Shown piece after piece: positions 5,088 to 5,179 of a stretch of 5,179 bases of DNA. Origin of the DNA: Methanoregula sp. (GTDB lineage Archaea > Halobacteriota > Methanomicrobia > Methanomicrobiales > Methanospirillaceae). Location of the stretch: positions 1 to 5,179 of the forward strand of contig NZ_PIZH01000151.1 in assembly GCF_002835825.1 (NCBI RefSeq), given 5' to 3'. Every line of letters starts with the position of its first letter. Position 1 is the stretch's first letter. The position numbers and the translations under genes are program-made. Under the pieces are notes generated by a model that searched no databases, had not been told where the DNA came from, and saw nothing but the letters and a program-made list of their open reading frames with translations.

Positions 5088-5179
5088 ATGACAAAAAGCG
5101 ATGATGCAGCAGGAAGTTTTTCCCAAGGGATAACCTGCTCGGCAGCGGTCTTTGGAGCGTTTGCACAGGATCTCGGACT
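5088..5179 (+). CDS. C_GCAxxG_C_C-family protein, 3' end cut off by window
   Basis: An ATG at 5088 with GGGGA (5076-5080) seven bases before it opens a frame with no stop through the end of the window, giving 30 full codons. The visible residues, A-G-S-F-S-Q-G-I-T-C17-S-A-A-V-F-G-A-F-A, match the start of the C_GCAxxG_C_C family (PF09719), where a segment like F-x-x-G-x-x-C-(S/A)-x-A-V opens a set of conserved cysteines. The later GCAxxG and C-C motifs lie outside the window, so the assignment is from the N-terminus only. The family is of unsettled, probably redox or metal-linked, function. It sits 56 bases after the DUF166 gene with no clear promoter between, so it may belong to the same transcript. 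Confidence 0.65.
   Translation, partial: MTKSDDAAGSFSQGITCSAAVFGAFAQDLG

Noticed and set aside
1..5179. Mobile elements, CRISPR arrays, tRNA or rRNA genes
   Set aside because: I saw no transposase motifs, no regularly spaced repeats and no cloverleaf or rRNA-like stretches by eye.

Overview
The window reads as part of an archaeal genome, most likely a methanogen of the Methanomicrobiales type. This is inferred from content: a DUF166 protein, a DUF2703 protein, a methanogen-style ferredoxin:thioredoxin reductase catalytic chain, an MTH895-type mini-thioredoxin, fairly GC-rich codons, and GAGGT/GGAGTGA-like ribosome binding sites that fit the archaeal 16S tail. No rRNA or marker gene is present, so the genus cannot be fixed. 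All convincing genes are on the + strand.

Layout. (1) 1-260: the 3' part of a small cupin. (2) 270-1340: a polytopic ArsP/DUF318-type permease. (3) 1350-1619: an 89-residue Cys-containing protein of unknown function. These three are packed head to tail, and each ribosome binding site is built into the stop codon of the gene before. (4) 1616-1740: a gap that may hold the frameshifted remnant of a thioredoxin-like gene. (5) 1741-2529: a divergent pyrroline-5-carboxylate-reductase-like dehydrogenase without the family's usual substrate motif. (6) 2574-5031: a tight run of six genes: mini-thioredoxin (CVKC), DGC-domain protein 1 with a Cys-rich tail, ferredoxin:thioredoxin reductase catalytic chain, DGC-domain protein 2, DUF2703 protein and DUF166 protein. 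Spacing is a few bases, or stop and start overlap. (7) 5088-5179: the 5' end of a C_GCAxxG_C_C-family protein that runs off the window.

How they may work together. The downstream block is very rich in paired cysteines. It contains both a thioredoxin-fold protein and the Fe-S enzyme class that reduces thioredoxins with ferredoxin electrons. The simplest reading is a dedicated thiol-redox relay (ferredoxin to reductase to mini-thioredoxin to Cys-rich clients) serving metal- or metalloid-binding or sulfur-handling proteins, with the permease as a possible membrane exit or entry route. The order and overlaps of the genes are seen in the sequence; the shared pathway is inference. The substrate is unknown.

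The points most worth checking are the reductase gene, which has no in-frame ATG and overlaps the Cys-rich tail of its neighbour, and the broken thioredoxin-like reading frame just after the 89-residue gene.
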